Source: Devosia sp.
GTDB taxonomy: Bacteria > Pseudomonadota > Alphaproteobacteria > Rhizobiales > Devosiaceae
DNA: 64,000 bases
Assembly (NCBI GenBank): GCA_015234425.1
Contig: JADGNE010000030.1
Coordinates: 1 to 64,000, forward strand
Reading direction: 5' to 3'
Shown here: positions 43,235-52,013 of the stretch, in pieces
Numbering within the stretch: the first letter of the stretch is position 1
Layout of the letters: the number at the start of each line of letters is the position of its first letter
Position numbers and translations under genes: made by a program
Notes under the pieces: generated by a model
Seen by the model: the letters and a program-made list of their open reading frames with translations, nothing else
What the model was told of the DNA's origin: nothing
The model's database searches: none

Positions 43235-43246
43235 AAGATATATCTT
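43235..43246. promoter_or_regulatory. Palindrome AAGATATATCTT, candidate PadR operator
   Basis: A perfect 12-bp palindrome 65 bases upstream of the padR start. PadR proteins bind AT-rich inverted repeats and are often autoregulated, so this is the best operator candidate here. Confidence 0.45.
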
Positions 43247-43371
43247 ATGAGTGTTTTCGAAGTTGTGATCGGAGGGCTGGGCTTGGGTCCATGCGGAGGG
43301 GAGATGGATTGCCCGGAGTAGCCGGGCAATGACGATGGAAGGGATGGGACTGCGGATGGGGCGGGCAAGTA

Positions 43372-43500
43372 GACCCCCACCCGGCCTCCCCCTGGTAGGG
43401 GGAGGAGGAGGTCAGTGTACGGGGTGGCATTTTGCGCAGAAGTGGCCGCTGACTCGATGCGTCCCTCCCCCTGGGAAGGGGGAGGCTAGGTGGGGGCTGC
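43372..43500. repeat. Dispersed GC-rich palindromic repeat, copy 2
   Basis: Two inverted units built on CCCCCTGGTAGGGGG and CCCCCTGGGAAGGGGG, flanked by outer arms CCCCCAC...GTGGGGG. Related to copies at 34156, 55064 and 61265. It lies next to the end of the FAD/Fe-S dehydrogenase gene. Confidence 0.8.
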
Positions 43501-43514
43501 GATCAACGCCCGTA

Positions 43515-46433
43515 TCAGGGGCGGCTGGCCCATTCTAGGAGGCTGGCGAGGCCGACGAAGGGGATGCCGGCGTGTTCGCTGAGGCCGGAGGCGCAGGTCG
43601 AGACGGTCGAGACGCCCAGCTGGCAATTGGCCGGGACATCCTTACCGACGCGGCGGGTGGCGTGGGCGTTAAGCTCGGGGACGAATAGGCCCTTGTCGCC
43701 GGCATAACCGCAGCAGGTGATCGAGGAGAGGACAGCGATCTCTTCGGCGCAGGCGCGGGCCAGGGTTTCCGTGGCCGGCTGTTCGAAGAGGCGCTGGGCC
43801 GAGCAATTGTGGTGCACGGCAACCACCGGCAGCTTTTGCGTCAGCCTCAGTCTCGGCAGCACATGGGTGACGAGGAACTGGGCCGAGTCGGTGACGGTCG
43901 CATCGCCCGGCACGTCCTTGAGATGCTTGGCGCAGGTCGAGGCGTCGGTGACGACCGGCAGGCGGCCGGCGTCTGACGCGGCCGAGAGGTTTTTGGCCAG
44001 CGCGCCGCCGACTTCAGCGGCCTGTTCCGGAAAGCCCTTGGACTGGAACGGCTGGCCGCAGCACTGGCCGTTGAGGTTTTCCGGGATGATGACGTCGTAG
44101 CCGGCCCGTTCGAGCAGGGCCACCATGGCATTGGGCGTATCGAGCAGATTGTGCTCGGTTTTCGGCGCGCCGAACATGCGGCTGGGGCAGGCCGGGAAAT
44201 AGACGATCTGCTCGCGGCCGGTCTGGGCGATGGGCACCGGGAAGCCGGTGGTGCGCGGGTCCTGACGGTTGTCGCGGACTTTTGGCGTGCCCGGGCCGTG
44301 GTGCAGGGTGCGCGAAACGCGGGGGATGGCCTTGTTGGTGAGACGGCGGGCCGTCTCGGTGATGGCTTCCACAGCGGGGGCGGGAATGATGGTGCGGGCC
44401 GCATCCGCCAGCGCTACGCCACCGCGCATAAAATGCTCGATGGTGCCGGTGTGATCGGCGGTGAAACGGGCGACCGACTGGGCGGTGTTGCCGCGACGGC
44501 GGGCGCGTTCACCCATGATCATGGTGCCGGTTTCGATGCCGACCGGGCAGCGCAGCGAGCAGAGGTTGCAGGCCGCGCAGGTGTCCATGCCGGCATATTG
44601 GAAATCGGCTTCAAAGCGGGCCAGACGTTCCGGGTCCTCTCCGCTTTCGCGGAGGCGGGCGCGTTCGCGGGTGACGGCGATGCGCTGGCGCGGGGTCAGC
44701 GTCATGTGATGGCTGGGGCACGCCGGCTCGCAGAAGCCGCATTCGATGCAGAGGTCGACAAGCTCGTCGGCCAGCGGCATGACCTTCAGATTCTTGACGT
44801 GGATTTTCGGGTCGTCATTGAGCAGGACGCCCGGATTGAGCAGGCGCTCGGGGTCGAAGGCGGCCTTGATGGCATGCATGATGCCATAGGCCTTGGAACC
44901 CCATTCGGCCTCGACAAAGGGCGCGATGGCGCGGCCGGTGCCGTGCTCGGCCTTAAGCGAGCCGCCGTAGCGCACGGAGACGAGCTCGGAGAGTTCCTGG
45001 TTGAAGACGTCAAACTTCTCCGCCGCGCCGGGTTGGGAGAAATTGTCGCTCATCTGGAAATGGAGGTTTCCGGCCAGAGCGTGGCCGAAAATGATGGCGT
45101 CTTCATAGCCGTGGGCGTCGAGGAGATTGCGCATGTCGACGACGAATTCGGCCAGCCGGTCGATAGGGGCGGCCACGTCCTCGGTGAGCATGGAGGTGCC
45201 CTTGGGACGGGCGGCGCCGCCGGAGGTGAAGAACCCCTTGCGGATATCCCAGAGCGCGTGGCTGCGATGCTCGTCAGTCGAGAGGTCAATATGGGTGGCG
45301 CCGTGGCGGCGGAGGAGATCCTCGGCCTTGGCGACTTCAACCGCCAGCGTTTCCGCGTCGGGGGCGGTGACGTCGATGAGAACGGCCGGAGAATCTTCGG
45401 TGAGCCAGGGCAGGAGCGGGGCCATGGGGCCGAGGTGCTCGACCGTGGCAAGGGCGCGGCGCTCGATATATTCGGCGGCGGTGACGCCCGTCGTCACCTG
45501 CACGCCGCCATTGGCCATTTCGATGATGGCGCGGCCGGCAGCCTGCGGATTGGGGAAGGGGATCAGACCCGTGGCCTTGAACGGGTGTTCGGGCACGGTG
45601 TTGTAGGTCACCTCGGAAACAAAGCCGAGCGTGCCTTCCGAGCCGACCATCAAATGGATCAGGATATCGAGCGGGTCGTGGTAGTCGACCAGCGCATTGA
45701 GCGAATAGCCGACGGTGTTCTTGATCCGGTATTTGTGGCGGATGAGGGCGACGAGATCGGCATCGGCCATGATCTCGTGGTGGAGGCGATGCAGCTCCTC
45801 GAGCATGGGTGCATGGCTGATGCGGAAGGCGTCGCAGCTGGCGGGGTCGCCGCTGTCGAGCATGGTGCCGTCGGTGAGCACGATCCGCAGGCGCGCCATG
45901 GTGTGATAGGTGTTCTGCGCCACACCGCAGCACATGCCGGATGAGTTGTTGTTGACCACGCCGCCGATCTTGCAGGTCGCCTGGCTGGCCGGGTCGGGGC
46001 CGATTTTCTTGTTAAATGGCTTCAGCGCCTTGTTGGCCTCGGCGACGATGATCGCGGGCCCGAGCGTGATCTTTTCAGCGCCCGGATGGATATCGAGCTT
46101 GCGCCAGCCATCGCCCAGAACGGCGAGCACGCCATCGGTGACGGCCTGTCCGGACAGCGATGTGCCGGCGGCGCGGAAGGTGACTGGCAAGCCCTCGGCG
46201 CGCGCCGCCTTGAACACGGCGCGGACATCGTCCTCGGAATTGACGAAGACCACCACGGCCGGAATCAGCCGATAGGAACTGGCGTCCCCGCTCCAGGCAT
46301 AGGTCGTGAGCGGGTCTGTATGAATGGCTCCGGCTATCTGGCCTTTGAGGCGAGCGGCAACGCGCTCACCGGCGGCTTGACGATCTGGCGCGGGGGCCTT
46401 GGGCTGGGTCGAATATTGAAGGGCTTGCTGCAT
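43515..46433 (-). CDS. FAD- and Fe-S-containing D-2-hydroxyacid (D-lactate) dehydrogenase-like protein
   Basis: The 972-residue protein fuses an FAD-linked oxidase domain (PP-loop VTFRAAGTSLSGQAV, about residues 80-95; C-terminal FAD-oxidase domain to about 530) to an Fe-S module with two ferredoxin motifs (CIECGFCEPACP, about 555; CAACNLCSLRCP, about 625) and CCG domains (CCGQ, CCGY) like GlpC/LldE subunits. It would oxidise D-lactate or another D-2-hydroxyacid and pass electrons to the quinone pool. No ribosome site is obvious. The gene follows a LysR gene by 72 bases on the same strand; a 12-bp palindrome lies just upstream of its start. Confidence 0.9.
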   Translation of the reverse strand: MQQALQYSTQPKAPAPDRQAAGERVAARLKGQIAGAIHTDPLTTYAWSGDASSYRLIPAVVVFVNSEDDVRAVFKAARAEGLPVTFRAAGTSLSGQAVTDGVLAVLGDGWRKLDIHPGAEKITLGPAIIVAEANKALKPFNKKIGPDPASQATCKIGGVVNNNSSGMCCGVAQNTYHTMARLRIVLTDGTMLDSGDPASCDAFRISHAPMLEELHRLHHEIMADADLVALIRHKYRIKNTVGYSLNALVDYHDPLDILIHLMVGSEGTLGFVSEVTYNTVPEHPFKATGLIPFPNPQAAGRAIIEMANGGVQVTTGVTAAEYIERRALATVEHLGPMAPLLPWLTEDSPAVLIDVTAPDAETLAVEVAKAEDLLRRHGATHIDLSTDEHRSHALWDIRKGFFTSGGAARPKGTSMLTEDVAAPIDRLAEFVVDMRNLLDAHGYEDAIIFGHALAGNLHFQMSDNFSQPGAAEKFDVFNQELSELVSVRYGGSLKAEHGTGRAIAPFVEAEWGSKAYGIMHAIKAAFDPERLLNPGVLLNDDPKIHVKNLKVMPLADELVDLCIECGFCEPACPSHHMTLTPRQRIAVTRERARLRESGEDPERLARFEADFQYAGMDTCAACNLCSLRCPVGIETGTMIMGERARRRGNTAQSVARFTADHTGTIEHFMRGGVALADAARTIIPAPAVEAITETARRLTNKAIPRVSRTLHHGPGTPKVRDNRQDPRTTGFPVPIAQTGREQIVYFPACPSRMFGAPKTEHNLLDTPNAMVALLERAGYDVIIPENLNGQCCGQPFQSKGFPEQAAEVGGALAKNLSAASDAGRLPVVTDASTCAKHLKDVPGDATVTDSAQFLVTHVLPRLRLTQKLPVVAVHHNCSAQRLFEQPATETLARACAEEIAVLSSITCCGYAGDKGLFVPELNAHATRRVGKDVPANCQLGVSTVSTCASGLSEHAGIPFVGLASLLEWASRP

Positions 46434-46442
46434 GGCTTGCTA

Positions 46443-46454
46443 CTAACATGTTAG
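46443..46454. promoter_or_regulatory. Palindrome CTAACATGTTAG upstream of the dehydrogenase gene
   Basis: A perfect 12-bp palindrome 10 bases before the start codon, in the 72-base gap after the LysR gene. It is placed like an operator, but no repressor gene is adjacent besides the LysR protein, whose usual motif (T-N11-A) is different. Confidence 0.45.
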
Positions 46455-46505
46455 CTCTCGCGTGGCGAGACAAACCCGTTCCCTGAGATGAAATCGGGGT
46501 GCGAT

Positions 46506-47429
46506 TTAATGCAGCGGCGGCAGGGTCGCCTGGGCGGCGCGAGAGATGCGATCGATAAGGTCTTCAATGCGCTCTTCGCCGCGCCGGTCCTTGAGCACAT
46601 AGAGCCCGGCGATGGAGACGCGGGGGTCGTTTTTCTGGATCACCTCGACCAGGCCCTGGCGGGCAAAAATGTCGCGCATGACATGGGTGTGGAGCAGCGC
46701 GGCGTCGGTCGCGAGGGCATAGTCGACGCAGGCAGCCAAGGAATTGGAGCGGAAGGCGAAATGAGTGCGGTCGAACACGGTTTCGACGCGGGTGCGCCGG
46801 CGGGAGGGGTCAAAAAAGCGGTCGTGGCGGCTCTCGGGGAGCGATAAAAGAATGCGCGGGTAGACGTCGATTTCGGCCTGGGTCCGCGGGGCGCCGATAA
46901 GCGGATGACCCTCGTGCACGAAGAAGGCGTTGTAGACGCGGCTGAGGGGGACGAAATCGGTGCCAAGCGTGGAGCTGAGGCCATCCACTTCGTGGGCGAG
47001 GAACATGGAGATGTCGCCCGAGAGCATCTGATCCATGAGGCGTAGTTGATTGCCGAGGCTGACCTGGACCGGAGCGCCGGGATATTCGCCCTGATATTGG
47101 ACGACGAGATCGCGCAGGAACATGTTCCACCAGGAGTAGCCCGAGCCGATGGTGATGCCGCGCTCCATGCCCCGCAGCTGATCGCCGATGGCGGAAAGCG
47201 TATTGTCGTAGAGGCGCTGCATGAGGCGGGCGTTCTCGTAGAGCGTCTCGCCATAGCGGGTAAGGGTAATGCCGCGCGAGGAGCGCTCGAACAGCTGGGC
47301 GCCGATATTGTCCTCGAGTTTTCGCATGTTGATGGTCAGCGTCGGCTGGGTGAGGCGGAGAGCGATTGCCGCGCCGCTCATGGTGCCGATATCGGCGACG
47401 GCGAGGAACTGGGTGAGCAGCTTGTCCAT
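46506..47429 (-). CDS. LysR-family transcriptional regulator
   Basis: The 307-residue protein has an N-terminal winged helix-turn-helix (residues about 3-60, with GAAIALRLTQPTLTINMRKLE) and a periplasmic-binding-like effector domain. It lies directly upstream of the D-2-hydroxyacid dehydrogenase gene on the same strand, so it may regulate it. A 21-bp inverted repeat lies just upstream of its start. Confidence 0.9.
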   Translation of the reverse strand: MDKLLTQFLAVADIGTMSGAAIALRLTQPTLTINMRKLEDNIGAQLFERSSRGITLTRYGETLYENARLMQRLYDNTLSAIGDQLRGMERGITIGSGYSWWNMFLRDLVVQYQGEYPGAPVQVSLGNQLRLMDQMLSGDISMFLAHEVDGLSSTLGTDFVPLSRVYNAFFVHEGHPLIGAPRTQAEIDVYPRILLSLPESRHDRFFDPSRRRTRVETVFDRTHFAFRSNSLAACVDYALATDAALLHTHVMRDIFARQGLVEVIQKNDPRVSIAGLYVLKDRRGEERIEDLIDRISRAAQATLPPLH

Positions 47430-47444
47430 GAGCGAGAATTCCCG

Positions 47445-47465
47445 ACTATAGATTGCCTCTATAGT
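47445..47465. promoter_or_regulatory. Inverted repeat ACTATAGA-N5-TCTATAGT, candidate LysR site
   Basis: Perfect 8-bp arms with a 5-base gap, 15 bases upstream of the LysR start. The 13-21 bp spacing and position fit an autoregulatory LysR site. Confidence 0.6.
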
Positions 47466-47684
47466 GTCGGCGTAATTTCATAGTTTTCCAACGGGCTTTT
47501 TTCGTCCACTCTCACCCTCAGGAGAGAAGCTTCGGAGCTGCCGCGGGTGAGGCGTGGTGGCGCGAAAGCAGAGGAATCAACGAATTACCCGATAGGATGA
47601 CCGCTCACCCGGTATCGCCGACACAGCCTTTCCGGTCTTCCATACAAGCTTGATTGCGGGATACGAGGACTGTAAGGTAAAGGG

Positions 47685-47698
47685 TAACTGGCTGGTTA
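47685..47698. promoter_or_regulatory. Operator TAACTGGCTGGTTA (regulon 2)
   Basis: A 14-bp imperfect palindrome, TAACTG-GC-TGGTTA, 164 bases before the sugar-binding protein gene. Copies occur at 47774, 59122 and 60064. Confidence 0.65.
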
Positions 47699-47773
47699 TT
47701 TCAGGTGCTTTCGGACGTATTTGCAATCAGTTCCTTGGCAGTTTGCCTGATGGAAGCAGTTGAAAGTTCTTAG

Positions 47774-47787
47774 TAACCAGTTGGTGA
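47774..47787. promoter_or_regulatory. Operator TAACCAGTTGGTGA (regulon 2)
   Basis: TAACCA-GT-TGGTGA, one mismatch from a perfect palindrome, 75 bases before the sugar-binding protein start and 76 bases after the previous site. Confidence 0.65.
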
Positions 47788-47861
47788 TTTGGCGACGGGG
47801 AGGTCGCCTTGCTCACACTGTGCCGGCATGGCCGGACACGCAAAACTTGGGAGGTTAGCAC

Positions 47862-49160
47862 ATGACATTTCGTATCGGACGTCGTCAGTTCCTCATGGGA
47901 AGCTCGGCGCTTATCGCAGCCGGCGCCGCCGGCTTCAGCCCGGCCTTTGCCCAGGGCAATCCCCTGCGCATGATCTGGTGGGGCGGTCAGGCCCGCGCCG
48001 ACCGCACGCTCGCCGTGGCGGACGCCTATGCCGACGCCAAGGGCATCACGCCGCTGGAAGGCGAATTCCTCAGCTGGAACGATTACTGGCCCAAGCTGGC
48101 GACGCAGACCGCCGGCGGCACCGCCCCCGACATCCTGCAGATGGACTATCGTTTCATCGTTGAATACGCCTCGCGCAATGCCATTGCCCCGCTCGATGAA
48201 TATGTCGGCGGCGTGCTCGACCTCAGCGATTTCGACGAGGATCAGCTCGAGGGCGGCAAGGTCGGTGGCAAGCTCTATGGCCTCAGCCTCGGCGCCAACT
48301 CGGTTGCCATGCTCGCCAATTCGACCGCGTTCGAAGAAGCCGGGCTCACCGTTCCGGGCATGGACTGGACCTATGACACGCTGCGTGAACTGGGCGAAGC
48401 CTTCAAGGCTGCCAATATCCGCGGCGGCATGAAGGCCATGTCCGATGCCTCCGGTGCCGAGCCCATGCTCGACAACTGGATCCGCCAGCGCGGCAAGGCC
48501 CTCTACACGCCGGAAGGCAAGCTGGGGCCGGATGCCGACGACATGGTCGAGTGGTTCACCATGTGGAACGAGTTCCGCGATGCCGGCTACATCGTCTCGG
48601 CCGAGGACAATGCCCTCGATACCGGCGCGCCGGAGACTTCGATGGTCGCGATGAGCAAGGCTGCGCTGCTGCCATCCAACTCCAACCAGCTGGTGATCCA
48701 CCAGTCGGTGAGCAAGGACAACCTCACCATCACCTCCTATCCGCGCATCGCGGCCGGTGTCGGTGGCGGTCACTATCGCAAGCCCAGCCAGTTCTGGTCC
48801 ATCGCCGGCTCTTCGCAGAACAAGGAAGCGGCTGCCGAATTCCTCAGCTACTTCATCAATGACACCGAGGCCGGCAAGGTGCTTGGCGTCGAGCGCGGCA
48901 TTCCATGCTCGGCCAAGGTGCGCGACGCTGTCGCCCCGACGCTGAGCGAACAGGATCAGATCGCGCTCAACTTCGTCGCCAATCTCGGCGATCTGCTTGG
49001 ACCGCTGCCGGCCTCCCCGCCGAACGCAGCTGGCGAAATCGACACCTCGCTGCTGCGCGTTCTCAGCCAGGAAGTGGCCTTCGGGGCACGCTCTGCCGAA
49101 GACGCCGGCAAATTCTTCGTCGAAGAAGCAACTGCTATTCTGAACCGGGCGGCTGTCTGA
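47862..49160 (+). CDS. CUT1-type sugar ABC transporter binding protein
   Basis: The 432-residue protein has a twin-arginine signal (IGRRQFLMG, hydrophobic run to about residue 30 ending AFAQ) and the SBP_bac_1 fold with LRMIWWGGQ and the INDTEAGKVLGVERGIP C-terminal region. It should bind a sugar or oligosaccharide in the periplasm. GGGAGG precedes the ATG by 8 bases. It starts the operon through 54161 and probably 55062, 3 bases before the MalF-type permease. Confidence 0.93.
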   Translation: MTFRIGRRQFLMGSSALIAAGAAGFSPAFAQGNPLRMIWWGGQARADRTLAVADAYADAKGITPLEGEFLSWNDYWPKLATQTAGGTAPDILQMDYRFIVEYASRNAIAPLDEYVGGVLDLSDFDEDQLEGGKVGGKLYGLSLGANSVAMLANSTAFEEAGLTVPGMDWTYDTLRELGEAFKAANIRGGMKAMSDASGAEPMLDNWIRQRGKALYTPEGKLGPDADDMVEWFTMWNEFRDAGYIVSAEDNALDTGAPETSMVAMSKAALLPSNSNQLVIHQSVSKDNLTITSYPRIAAGVGGGHYRKPSQFWSIAGSSQNKEAAAEFLSYFINDTEAGKVLGVERGIPCSAKVRDAVAPTLSEQDQIALNFVANLGDLLGPLPASPPNAAGEIDTSLLRVLSQEVAFGARSAEDAGKFFVEEATAILNRAAV

Positions 49161-49162
49161 AT

Positions 49163-50104
49163 ATGACTATCAATGCGGCAGACGCGGCTGTGCATAATGC
49201 CGCATCCCGCAGGTCGATCTGGTCGAGGGCGTGGGAAAACCACGCCCCCGGCTATCTCTTCCTGCTCCCCTGGCTGATCGGCTTTATCGGCCTCACGGTC
49301 GGCCCGATCATCTCGTCCTTCTATCTCAGCTTCACCAATTTCGACCTATTGACCCCGGCGCGCTGGGTCGGGCTCGAAAACTACCAGCGCATGTTCACCA
49401 ATGACCGCAATTTTGCGGCGGCGATGCGGGTGACCTTCACCTTCGTGTTGTTCTCGGTGCCGCTGAAGCTGGCCTTCGCGCTCCTCGTTGCCATTCTGCT
49501 CAACCGGGGCATGAAGGGGCTGCCGCTCTATCGCGCGCTGTTCTATCTACCGAGCCTGCTTGGCGCTTCGGTTGCGATCGCAATCCTGTGGCGCCAGATC
49601 TTTGCCGGTGACGGCCTCGTCAACCAGTTCCTCGCCAATTTCGGCATTATCGGGCCGAGCTGGATTTCCAACCCGAATTATTCGCTCTGGACGCTGATCA
49701 TCCTGTCGGTCTGGCAGTTTGGCTCGCCCATGATCATCTTCCTCGCCGGGCTCCGCCAGATCCCGCAGGACATGTATGAGGCCGCCTCCCTCGATGGCGC
49801 CGGCAAGTGGCGCCAGTTCTGGAAGATCACCGTGCCACTGCTGACGCCGGTCATTTTCTTCAACGCGATCATCCAGACGATCAACTCGTTCCAGAGCTTT
49901 ACGCCCGCCTTCATCATCTCGAATGGCACGGGCTCGCCGATCAACTCGACGCTGTTCTACGCGCTCTATCTCTACAACGAGGCGTTCAGCTTCTTCCGCA
50001 TGGGCTATGCCTCGGCGCTCGCGTGGTTCCTCCTGTTCCTGATCGCGTGCTTCACCGCCTTCTCTTTCCTCACCAGCAAATATTGGGTGCACTATGACGA
50101 CTGA
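49163..50104 (+). CDS. CUT1 ABC permease, MalF type
   Basis: The 313-residue protein has six transmembrane helices starting near residue 33 and the EAA loop (MYEAASLDGAGKWRQFWKITVPLL). It forms half of the sugar channel with the next gene. Its stop overlaps the next start by 11 bases. Confidence 0.93.
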   Translation: MTINAADAAVHNAASRRSIWSRAWENHAPGYLFLLPWLIGFIGLTVGPIISSFYLSFTNFDLLTPARWVGLENYQRMFTNDRNFAAAMRVTFTFVLFSVPLKLAFALLVAILLNRGMKGLPLYRALFYLPSLLGASVAIAILWRQIFAGDGLVNQFLANFGIIGPSWISNPNYSLWTLIILSVWQFGSPMIIFLAGLRQIPQDMYEAASLDGAGKWRQFWKITVPLLTPVIFFNAIIQTINSFQSFTPAFIISNGTGSPINSTLFYALYLYNEAFSFFRMGYASALAWFLLFLIACFTAFSFLTSKYWVHYDD

Positions 50105-50990
50105 TGCACACACGCTGACGGTGGTGACGGGGTCCGAAAACGACCCGGCAGCCCGTATGCGCAAGCGCGTTTTTTCGGTGCTCGCCCATATCGTGCTGAT
50201 CAGCGCCTCGATCCTGATGCTCTATCCGCTGCTCTGGCTTTTGGCGGCGTCGTTCAAGCCGGACAACCAGATCTTCAACACCGGCATCTGGCCGACGGCA
50301 GACTGGAGTCTCGACGCCTATTTCCGAGGCTGGAACGCCATGCGCGTCAGCTTTTCGGTGTTCTTCATGAACTCCTTCGTCATCGCCATCTTGAGCATTA
50401 TCGGCAATCTCTTTGCCTGCTCCATGGCGGCCTATGCCTTTGCGCGCATGGAATTCAAGTTCAAGAATTTCTGGTTCGCCATGATGCTGATGACGCTGAT
50501 GCTGCCCAGCCAGGTCACCATCATCCCGCAATATGTGCTGTTCCGCGATCTTGGCTGGATCAACACCATCCTGCCGCTGGTGGTCCCAAAATTCCTCGCG
50601 GTCGATGCCTTCTTCATCTTCCTTATGGTGCAGTTCTTCCGCGGCATACCGCGCGAGCTGGATGAGGCGGCCCGCATGGATGGCGCCGGACCCTGGCGCA
50701 TCTACTGGAAGATCATGCTGCCACTGTCGACGCCCGTGCTGGTGACGGCGGCCATCTTCACCTTCATCTGGACCTGGGACGATTTCTTCGGCCCGCTCAT
50801 CTTCCTCAATCGCATGCAGGACTACACGGTGACGCTGGGTCTGCGGACCTTCGTGGACTCGACCGGCGAAAGCGATTTTGGAGGCCTGTTTGCCATGAGC
50901 GTGCTCTCGATCGTGCCGATCTTCCTGTTCTTCCTCATCTTCCAGCGGTTCCTCATCGAGGGCATCGCCACCACCGGTATGAAACGCTAG
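50094..50990 (+). CDS. CUT1 ABC permease, MalG type
   Basis: The 298-residue protein has six helices and the EAA loop (LDEAARMDGAGPWRIYWKIMLPL) characteristic of MalG. It pairs with the permease just upstream and is 3 bases before the first Gfo/Idh gene. Confidence 0.93.
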   Translation: MTTDAHTLTVVTGSENDPAARMRKRVFSVLAHIVLISASILMLYPLLWLLAASFKPDNQIFNTGIWPTADWSLDAYFRGWNAMRVSFSVFFMNSFVIAILSIIGNLFACSMAAYAFARMEFKFKNFWFAMMLMTLMLPSQVTIIPQYVLFRDLGWINTILPLVVPKFLAVDAFFIFLMVQFFRGIPRELDEAARMDGAGPWRIYWKIMLPLSTPVLVTAAIFTFIWTWDDFFGPLIFLNRMQDYTVTLGLRTFVDSTGESDFGGLFAMSVLSIVPIFLFFLIFQRFLIEGIATTGMKR

Positions 50991-50993
50991 ACC

Positions 50994-52013
50994 ATGACGC
51001 AGATAAAATTTGCCGCCATCGGCATCAACCACGCTCATATCTACGGGCAGGTGGACTGTCTCAAGCGCGCCGGAGCCGAGTTTGTCGGTTTCCATGCGGT
51101 GGAAGACGATCTGGCTGCCACTTTCGGGGCGAAATATCCCGAGGCAAAGCGGGTCAGCGATCCGGCTGCCATCCTCGAGGACGAAACCATCCAGGTCGTC
51201 GTCACCGCCGCCATTCCGGGTGACCGGGCGGCGATTGCGCTCAGCGCCATGCGCCATGGCAAGGATGTGCTCACCGACAAGCCGGGCATGACGACCTTTG
51301 CCCAGCTCGACGAGATCAAGCGGGTTCAAAAGGAAACCGGCCGCATCTTCTCGGTGCTCTATTCGGAGCATTTTGAAGTGCGGGCGGCGGTGGAGGCAGG
51401 CAATCTGATTGCTGCCGGCGCCATTGGCGAAGTGGTCAATACTGTTGGTCTTGGACCGCACTCGCTGCGCCTCAACAACCGGCCGGACTGGTTCTTCACC
51501 CGCAATCGCTACGGCGGGATTTTGTGCGATATCGCCAGCCACCAGTTCGAGCAGTTCCTGTTTTTCTCGAACGCCATGGATGGCGAGGTGCTCTCGGCCA
51601 ATGTCTATAACCGCAACCATCCGCACCGGCCGGGTCTCCAGGATGTGGGCGATGCGCATATGCGCACCGAGCGCACCACCGGCTATGTCCGGGTCGACTG
51701 GTTTACCCCGGAAGGCTTGCCGACCTGGGGCGACGGACGCCTGACGATCCTTGGGACCGAAGGTTTTATCGAGCTCCGGAAATATGTCGATATCGCCGGG
51801 CGGCCGGGCGAGAACCACCTCTTCCTCGTCGACAAAGAGGGTACGCGCCATATCGATTGCTCGGCTGTCGATCTGCCGTTCGGGCGGCAGTTCCTCGACG
51901 ACGTGCGCAACCGCACCGAGACGGCGATGCCGCAGGAGCGCTGCTACAATGCCATGAAGATGGCGCTGACGGCGCAGGCCATGGGCGAGCAGGGTACGGA
52001 GTGGGGCCAATGA
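50994..52013 (+). CDS. Gfo/Idh/MocA-family oxidoreductase
   Basis: The 339-residue NAD(P)-dependent dehydrogenase has a non-canonical Rossmann start (IGINHAH) instead of GxGxxG, then VLTDKPGMT, which takes the place of the EKP motif. Members act on sugars or cyclitols. The stop overlaps the next gene by 4 bases (ATGA). It may act on the imported sugar. Confidence 0.86.
   Translation: MTQIKFAAIGINHAHIYGQVDCLKRAGAEFVGFHAVEDDLAATFGAKYPEAKRVSDPAAILEDETIQVVVTAAIPGDRAAIALSAMRHGKDVLTDKPGMTTFAQLDEIKRVQKETGRIFSVLYSEHFEVRAAVEAGNLIAAGAIGEVVNTVGLGPHSLRLNNRPDWFFTRNRYGGILCDIASHQFEQFLFFSNAMDGEVLSANVYNRNHPHRPGLQDVGDAHMRTERTTGYVRVDWFTPEGLPTWGDGRLTILGTEGFIELRKYVDIAGRPGENHLFLVDKEGTRHIDCSAVDLPFGRQFLDDVRNRTETAMPQERCYNAMKMALTAQAMGEQGTEWGQ

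Larger units (their letters stand above)
43171..43514. other. Intergenic region with leader hairpin, palindrome and GC-rich repeat
   Basis: This 344-base gap holds, in the padR transcript, a 10-bp inverted repeat (43177-43186 and 43203-43212), a perfect palindrome (43235-43246) and a GC-rich palindromic repeat (43372-43500). No gene is seen. Confidence 0.7.
47430..47861. other. Intergenic region with regulator sites
   Basis: This 432-base gap separates the divergent LysR gene (start 47429) and the sugar-binding protein gene (start 47862). It contains the LysR inverted repeat (47445-47465) and two TAACC-type operators (47685, 47774). No gene is seen. A TTGAAA at 47760-47765 may be part of a promoter, but the -10 match is weak. 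Confidence 0.7.

Noticed and set aside
43177..43500. Inverted repeats considered as a mobile-element end or attachment site
   Set aside because: No transposase, integrase or target duplication is present; the hairpin fits the padR leader and the rest fits the dispersed repeat family.
44151..45944. 597-codon plus-strand frame over the FAD/Fe-S dehydrogenase
   Set aside because: The minus-strand protein has two ferredoxin motifs and an FAD domain; this is antisense shadow.
47430..47861. Search for a small gene or tRNA in the 432-base gap
   Set aside because: No frame with a ribosome site and no cloverleaf could be seen; the region is better explained by regulator sites.
50070..52010. 646-codon minus-strand frame over the MalG-type and Gfo/Idh genes
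   Set aside because: Low-complexity His/Asp/Glu-rich translation and clear plus-strand families show it is a shadow.
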